The notes under the pieces were generated by a model. The model was not told where the DNA came from, did not search any database, and worked only from the letters and a program-made list of their open reading frames with translations. Shown here in pieces: positions 37,701 to 46,700 of a stretch of 64,000 nt of DNA. A program made the translations under genes and the position numbers. Location: NCBI GenBank assembly GCA_949316235.1, contig OX438741.1, forward strand, positions 10,282,124 to 10,346,123, given 5' to 3'. This stretch comes from Oegoconia quadripuncta. Lineage: Eukaryota > Arthropoda > Insecta > Lepidoptera > Autostichidae. Positions within the stretch are counted from its first letter, which is position 1. Each line of letters starts with the position of its first letter.

Positions 37701-40700
37701 GTCACCAGTAAAAAGGGATTACACGAATTAAATTTCACCCTGTATAGATTTTAAAATTTCATAATCATAAAGGAACGACCCACAAATAAAATTAATAATT
37801 AAAATTGTAGACGTTATACCGAGAACATAGTGTTACTCATCGAATAAAGTTGACCGTTGTGTTTTTACATTATCAGTGTTTAATTTAATTGTTCCGCTTA
37901 CTACAAACCTTGAGCTACATTATACTAATCACTAGTTGACGTAGTCGTTCGAAACCACGGTGTGCTCGGAGTTTAAATTGGGCTTCGTACGTTAAATCGA
38001 TAAATTGTCGTGACATCGAAAACGGTACATCGAAGGGTTAATCGATAGTACGTCTCATCGACGTTAGATCAAAGTTGCGATGACGATATCGGTTGATCGT
38101 GATATTTCGGTGTAGTGTTATTCCTCTATGGCGTGGCGGACTATGACCCGCACTTCCTCAATATGAGGGAAAGTCCCTGCAGTGGGATGTTTACGGACTG
38201 ATGATGATGATGATATAGTTGGGATATAATATTAACTGTGACTAAAGATCCTGATCTCTATGAACTTAGAATTAGGTTCGTATAATAAAACGACGCTGAA
38301 GGCTCAATATTATTTGCCATCTATTTCGCCGCAAAAATATTAATTTAGCTACTCCGTTTTAAATAGATATCATGATTTATACAGAGTTCCGTAAAACCGA
38401 CCTTAGAATATCTAGATTCGACCAATTCATTTAAAAACAACGTAAAATAACAATTTTACATATTAAATAATAATAATAAATATCCTTAGACATATCATAG
38501 AGGAATAACACGACATATACACACAGCGCCATCTAGTTCCACAGTAAGCAAATAGTTGGTATAGTAGTCAGAGGTGCTAACCACTACACCAAACAGGTCG
38601 TCTCATACGTTACATAACTTGGTACATAAAAAAAGTGCATAAAAATCGACACTTTACGGTCTCGGAGACAACTTTATTTCTTCTAAAAAATGTTGGCAAC
38701 CCTAGTATGGGGTGTGTGTGTATGAGGTAGGAAGTGTCATGAATACTGTATAGCCTTTAGATAGGTCTGCCAATGATCAATGGCGAAAAGCCCGGCTTGC
38801 TTTATTAAATACTCTTTCTGGAGTATTATTTTGTTTTCTGTTTTCTGTGTATTTTCTTTTCTGTTGTGCAATAAAGTGTATTTGTAATATTTGTGTAGTT
38901 TATCAACCATCCGGTATGCATAATACAAGCCTAGTTGCTTAGTGTGGAACTAGATGGCGCTGTCTGTATATGTCCAAGGATATTTTACATATATATTTTT
39001 TTATACAGTTTTTCCATGCAAGCGAAGCCGCGTGCGGGAAGCTAGTAAAACTATATTATCATCCGTGTGACAACCCCAAGGCGTACAAAATGAATGAACG
39101 CAAACAAGCCTCTCACCGACATGAGTCACCGGTGGTGTGATTATCTTAACAGGATCCTTGACGAAACAATTATAGGACCCTGCATTAATCGTCGACGTTC
39201 TTAACACCCGTCGCTAAAAAGGGTGCCATTAAGTTTGACACCTGTTTCTGTGTCTGATCATGGTAGAGCACAAAGAAGAAGAAGTTCACCAAAAAGAATT
39301 AGTAGGAGACTGTCCAAAACCTAACCTAAGAAAGCTACCAGTATTGGCTATAAAAAATAACATAATCTCAGCCCGTATACATCCCACTGCAGGGATATAG
39401 GCCTTTCCCTCTTATAATGAAGGAGTATGAGACATAGTCCACCACGTTGGGGAGTTCACACGCCTTAGAATTTTTATTCCTCAGCCATGCAGGTTTCCTC
39501 ACGATGTTTTCCTTCACCGTTTAAGAGCAGTCGGATAAATACACATAAGTAATTAAGTAAAATTTAAAATCTCATTGATGCATGGTCTGCCTGGGAACAG
39601 GAAACAGGACCTCCCAAATTAGGAGACCACGTCTTAACCGCTGAGCCACCGACGCTCTGACCTGCGACGAAACAATATACAATAATTGTAATCAACGTTT
39701 TTCTTAGAGGGACATATATAACTAGTCTAATATTATAAATGCGAAAGTTTGGGTGTTTGTTTGTTTGTTTATTTATTTGTTTGTTTGTTGCTCAATCACG
39801 GAAAAACGGAGGAACGGATTTGGATGAAATTTGGTACATAGGTAGACCATATCTTGGATTAAAACATAGGATACTCTTTATCCCGATAGAATGAATAGTT
39901 CCCGCGGGATAAACGAATTTCCGCGATAAAGCTATTCAGCGCAGGCGAAGTCGCGGGCGGAAAGCTAGTAGGGAATATAATTCAAAATACTCGTAAACAT
40001 TAATTTCTATATTAAAAATACTTTAAAAATTATTTATAAGCATTTAATGCTTCATCATGATTATCATATATTATTCTAGTACAAAGACGAGTAACATAAA
40101 GTCCATCAAGGAGTTCGAGTGGCAATCTTCTAACTCCATCTTCAGACTCTCGTCATCATGGAAAGTGATCATGGCAACAAACATAACTAGTCAAAATTCG
40201 ATTATTTTGCCATTTGCTATCAGAGAGCTCCACTCACTACATCCCGGCTCCATGATCAGATCACCTCGATGGTACCAAAATATTTCTTTCTGGTTCGTTC
40301 TTCTCTGTGGACATAACTGAATTCGTTTGTTTTGCTAATTTTGACTGTTCAATTATACTTTAAACTTATTTCAAATAGTTTTAAATAAAACCTTATGCTT
40401 TCTCCTGTAAGTGCAGGTTCCCATGGTTTTCTCCTCTCTTTTACATAATTACGAAGGTATGTGCCCGCAGTGAGGTCGACCGAGTTCATATAAACAAGTT
40501 GTAAACAAATCTCTTGTATCAAACTTTCTTTTTAATCCTTTCAGCATTAGTTGTGTATTCAAAATCAAAATCAAAAATGTTTTATTTCGTAAGTTATAAG
40601 AATAACATTTGAAATCGTCATGATATACAGTTATCGCTCATTCACTAGGCAGTCTCCCCAGAGAAGAACGAGCAAGAAACTCCGGGGTTGCTCTTTTTAA

Positions 40701-43700
40701 ATAAGTTAATACAAATATAATTTGAAATAATTGTCAAATTTATGATTCGACAAAGAAAAGTAAGAATAAAATATACTGGATATTGCCGAGCGGTTCATGT
40801 CCACGCATTCTTAACATTTACTTGGTACCTATGTCCAAATTCTTTGCTTTTTTTTTTACAAAAGTAGGAGAAATACTAGCTGTTACTCGCGACTTTGTCC
40901 GCTTATAATTATTCGTTCTTCTACAAAATGCGTAATTCTATGGCCCGCATTACAGAATGTTACTCAAGCAGATATATCCGCTTGAGGACAGTTGAAAAGG
41001 GACAGCTTTATGTAACATGAATACCGGCATCTCTTTCTACCTATGCTAAAGCGAAGATCTACGCTTGAGCAGCATTCTGAAATACGGGCCTATGATACAA
41101 AAACAATCCCAATAATAATTACAATCCTATATGTTTTTAATTTATTTTGTATTTAAAAAGACATCTATATTTATCCAATGAAGGCGCCACTGGACGGAAT
41201 AACCCTTTTAACCCAAGTACTAAAATATGAAGTAAGTAGTTTCAATAACCCCAAAAACTCGACGGTTAGTCAATCACTTAACATCAGGTGTGATTGAGGT
41301 CAAGTACCCGTTGTGCATAAAAAAAAATCATATTAGATAAATATCTACTTAATTATTCTAATACAGATAAAAGATACAAAAAAGTTAGTTCCATATATTT
41401 TATAACAATTTTTAATCATATCACTAATGATAATTATCTAGTATTGTGTTGTTTCGGCATTCAAATAGAATAGAACCAAACCGTCTCCTCCCGTGGGTGT
41501 CGTAAAAGGCGTCTAAGGGACTTTACACCAAAAAACATCCATAGTTTTGCACGTTTCATCGGCGATGGGCTCAACCACTGTCATGCACACGTGACAGTGG
41601 TTGAGCCCATTTCTGCATATTTCATAACCGTGAATGTTGTTTCAAACTTTAAACTTTTAATGTTTGGGTCTCCCAAACACTATTGTTTGGGATTTCTCTG
41701 ACCACCCCATTTGGGACGAAGGTCGTGACGTATACATAACGTCACGACCTAATAAATTAGACATTACAATAATTATTAAAAAAAAAAACAGAAATTAAAA
41801 TCACAGACAGTTGTTTTTGGAAACATATCGATGAAATGTCGATATCACCATAGAGGAATAACACTACACCGGCCACGCTGACCTAAATGACATTAAACAG
41901 TTGGTCCCGGTTGATTTTAATTGAAGGCAGTTGTTGCAGGAGCGGCTTAAAAACACTGACTGGCCAAGTCTGACACAAATGCACCAATCCGCTTAGCCCA
42001 CGTGGTGGATTATGGCCCATACCCTCTCCTAGTGAGAAGAGGCTGTGTCCCAACAGTGAGGACGTGTAAAGCTATTGATGATGTTCCAAAAATCTTACCC
42101 ACCTTACCCACCTTTCTATAGAGACTTAATTATTGTTAAGGAGAACATTTTATTATTGAGAGAAAGAGATGTATACACGTATGTATCCTCTCATCGCATC
42201 CTTGCTGATTACTCCTATTAATTGTAATTGTTATTTGTATGTACATGTGTTGACCAGTGTCCGTGCGTCATTTGGAGGCTCCACTGAAAACCAGCGTTGT
42301 AGTGAACGGCTACAACCCATGCTGAGTTGGAGACCTTTTTGACTCCACCTTGCGACACCGCCAATTAGATGGCAAACAGAATGTTATTTTTTGTATGTGT
42401 CTCGACTGTGTAATATTTGTACCTGATTGTTTGTGTCATGAGATGGGTTTAAATAAATTTTTCTTTCTTTCTTTCTTTCTTACCATAAAGTCACAATCAC
42501 ATTGGCCAGCCGTTGCTTACTGACACAAACAAGACCTTTGTCTGCAGTCAAAACATGACATACTACATCAGTTACTTAACGACTTATCTCGCAATGCCAT
42601 TCCACTTGACCCACAAAATGAGTTGCGTAATCACTAATAACTAATTAAAAAGGGCCAAGATCTATTATTACTTATTACATACGTTAGCTGCTTTTTTGCT
42701 GCTATGTTATTATAAGGTGCGACTAGTTGATACTAGTTTTACCTGGCTACGGCAAGACGATAACGAAGGGTTATAGTTTAACAGAAGGTTTATAAGTTAG
42801 GAGTTTATATTGTTGAGTTGTATGAGTTTTAAATTTAATTTAATTATTTATGTGCATTTATGAAGTGGGACTGGGCGGGCCATGTTTGTCGCATGCCAGA
42901 CGACATGTGGGCCAAAATCGCCACCACCACGAAAAGGAGATGGCAGCATGAGTTGGATAAGTTCCTAACCAACAGGCATTACTGTGATAGGTAGGTGATT
43001 AGTGATAATGGTTGGCCCAGAACGGCCCAAGTAGAACATTGACATTATAGCCTATTGTATACTCAGCGGCATTCGGAAGGAGTGTATACGGAAATGACGC
43101 ATGTCTCAGTTCGCTGCCAGCGTGGCTGCGATATTAGTAAACATTACCACTATCACTAGTTGGGTAGCGCTGTTACGGTGTGTGAGGTGGTACCTGTTTA
43201 TTGACGGGCATTGTCCGTAAAATCTCGAACATTCTCACTAAGTGCTGTGTGGTTTCAGTACGTAAGACAATAGAACCAACCCATATATTCCCATAGATCA
43301 AACCAAACCGCCGCGCCCGCGCTCAATGTAAACAACATTGGGTTTACGATTCGGATACTTAGTAATCTAGGTACCATTTAAAGACATGTGGGTGGAATCT
43401 ACCACAAGGTGGAATTCAGCTACGTTTATAAGACATAACTTTTTTGATAAAAAAGTGTGCTGAGAAAGTGCCTTGAAAGGCAAAAATAATGTCAAAGTTA
43501 TTCAATATTTTAACAACTTGAAATTGTCCCTTTTGTATTTTCGTAATTAGACTAGCCTAATACATTTTAGATTATCTTCGTCCGTGGCTCAATCTAAACG
43601 ACATTGGGTTTACGAATCGAAGGTCGCGGGTTCAATCCCCAGCGGGGTACCATGTTAAAGTACTCGGTTTAGTTGGTGGTAAGGCATTTTAAATGTCCGC

Positions 43701-46700
43701 CTGGCTAGCTACCACCATCTTATCTAAATTTGCCGCCAAGCAGTAATGTTAATAGCATTGTTGTGTTCCGGTTGTCAGAGATAAGATAACCAGTCCTCCA
43801 AATGTGTTGGGGTTTCCGGGTCAGGACGCTTCCACCTTCGACCTCATCTTCACTTAACATCAGGTGTCATTGAGGTCAAGAACTAACCCGTTGTGCATAA
43901 AAAAAGGTGTAATAGGCGACTAGTGGACCAAAAAGTTGCACGTTTCAGCGGAGATGGACTTTGTCACGTGTGCATTTCTGATTTTTTCCTAAGTTGAAAG
44001 TGGATGTTGTCTCAAGCTTTGACCACTATTCCACTTATTGGAAAGTGACGATGTTGGCGAAGATGAAGCACGCGATCTCAGTAGACGGTTATTCACCCTG
44101 CTCTTGAACATCCCAAGGTTAGAGGATTCGGGAAAGACTGACGCCCCGGTGCATACATTCGCATATACGAATGGAGAGTCAAACCGTAGAGTCTTTATCA
44201 ATGTGTGTTACCAGTGACGAATTATGGCACAGAAACGTAGTCGCTGTGGCCTCATAAGAAAGCTCATGGTTTAGCAGGGAGTTATGGAGGAGGCGGTTTG
44301 GCGAGTTCGACATTTCACTGCGAGATCGAGTCAGGAATTAAGAAACCCAAAGAAAAACGAAAGTCACCGACATAGCCCAGCGGAATTGTAAGTTATCTAC
44401 TACACAAGCCTATAGTTGCTTAGTGAGGAACTAGATGGCGCTGTGTATATGTCTAAGGATATTTTATTTTTTATTTATTTATTAGTAAGGAACTAGCAAT
44501 GGGCAGGGCACATAGCTCAAATAACTAATGGCCCCCGAGGCATTAAATGCAAGCTCAGCGAGTATACGAGTATACGTACTTATGTTGGACGGACGACCTA
44601 ATATAGATCGCGGGAAGGCACTGGATGTAGGCCGTTCGCTCTGGAAATATAAATCTGGAAATGTTCAGCAGTGGACGTCTTGTGATTGCTATGATGATGA
44701 TCAATAAAAAGCATTTGCAACATTTCAAATAACTTAGCGGTAGCTGCTCACTGACATCTTGACTAGTTCGCGTTGTAGGTATTTAGTTATGTTAAGCCCA
44801 CTTTTGACAATTATTATTTTAAACGAGTATCATTATCATACAATTGCTATACACCACCGTACAACATGATCTTTATAGAATACACACTTATGGTTGTTAA
44901 TGAAAATTTTTGCACGGTATTTTCGCTTTCTCTCGCAGGGCACTAGCTGAAAATCAATGTCTTACCGCTATAAGTGAGGATCCACACTGAGCGATAGCCC
45001 ATTTGTGGTACAGATACACATACAACTCTATTATAAATTATAACAGTTGTACTTAATTTTAGTTTTTATTTTTGTTACTGTGAAATAAGGCTACGTTGTT
45101 GCGTCTAGTATTTTTGTATGTGTTTCTGTAATATGCAAATAAACGCTTTATCTATTTATCTATCAATACTTTAATCGCGTGCTTCATCTTCCACCACATC
45201 GTCATATTTAGACTGAGCAAAGTTAATACATCATTTATGGGACACTGCATACGCTTTTATAACCTTATACCTGAGAATATCATTAATCTAAATGAAAAAC
45301 AATTTAAAAACCATGTCAAAACAACATTAACAAAAAAAGGTTATTACAAAATTAGTGACTACCTGAATGACAAAAACGCTTGGTATACTTCGCCCAGCTC
45401 CCAAAAATTATAAAATTGTTGTTTGTAAAAAATGCTGTATACTTTTATATATATATATAAAAAAAAAAGAAAATGATCCTGTGGGTTTCTTGCGCCGCTT
45501 CTTTTCCCACAGATGATTTCCCTTTCCGAAGCGGTGGTAGCTTGGACATACTGACTGACCGAAAAATGTTAAGCCCTATTTTTATTTCCAATAGATTTAA
45601 ATTGACATTCAACAAATGATATCATGTACCTTACGTTGAAATAAAAGGCTTTGAGTTTGAGTTTGTAGTGATATTTGTGGTCAGATGACTCTTCATTCTA
45701 TCGGGATAATAATACACGTTAGACGCCAACACATACTATAGGATACGATTACGCAACTGACTGATGAACACGTGCCATGCATGCGAATACTTTATTGATG
45801 ACGTCAGTTTTAAACCGACTTTTCCTAGAGGAGGTTATCAATTCGAAGCACATGTTTTTATCTGCGCGTACAGGAATTTATTAAGGAAGTATAAAATATC
45901 AGACTATTTGGATGATAATCATCCATGGATGTAACCAGCTCGTTCACATGCCACGCTATTTCGAAAATTAATAATTGAATAAATAATTGTATCATTTGTA
46001 ATATAAAAAACCTGTTTAAAAAGAGCAGCTTCGAGCTTTTTGTTTGTTCTTCTCAAGGGAAAATTGCCTTTTGAACAAGCGGCAACTTAAAAAATGTAAA
46101 ATCGGACTATTTTAGGCGTGTCATTTTTTTTATTAACATATCCGACATTTTTAAACATTTCATTGTATGGCGAACGAGCATGCAGCTCACTTGGTGGAAA
46201 GTAATTACTACTGCTCATGACATATCTGAAATAAGTTAAACTAAAACCAGTTCTAAAGTAGGTAGTACTGTCTCTTTTTCCCTGCAACGGCACCATTTTC
46301 ATTCATAAGGATAAGGCTTTTTGGCGGGATCTCGGCGAGTGAAGTAGCATTTTTGTTTATAATTCTTATAATTTGTGCATTCTGACTTTTAAAGCTTAAT
46401 AATGGCAGAATATTGTGCAGCATAAGTTAGTAATGGTGTACAAGTGAAGGGAAGTGTAAATTAAAGTGCGTAACGAAGCTTTCGGGTTCCCACAAGAAAC
46501 CGCCAAAATCTTTTGTAAAGCATTCTGCCACTTTACTGAAGAATGACTTGACCGTGACTAGACTCTGTATACGAGACTGACTTAAAAACTGAAGAAATAA
46601 CAGAAATAAGACACGGCTGTATGGGCTTAGATCCGTTTGCCTTCTCCGAGAGGACTGAATGAATATCATAAGGATAAGGAGATCAGTTCCTGTAGTATGA

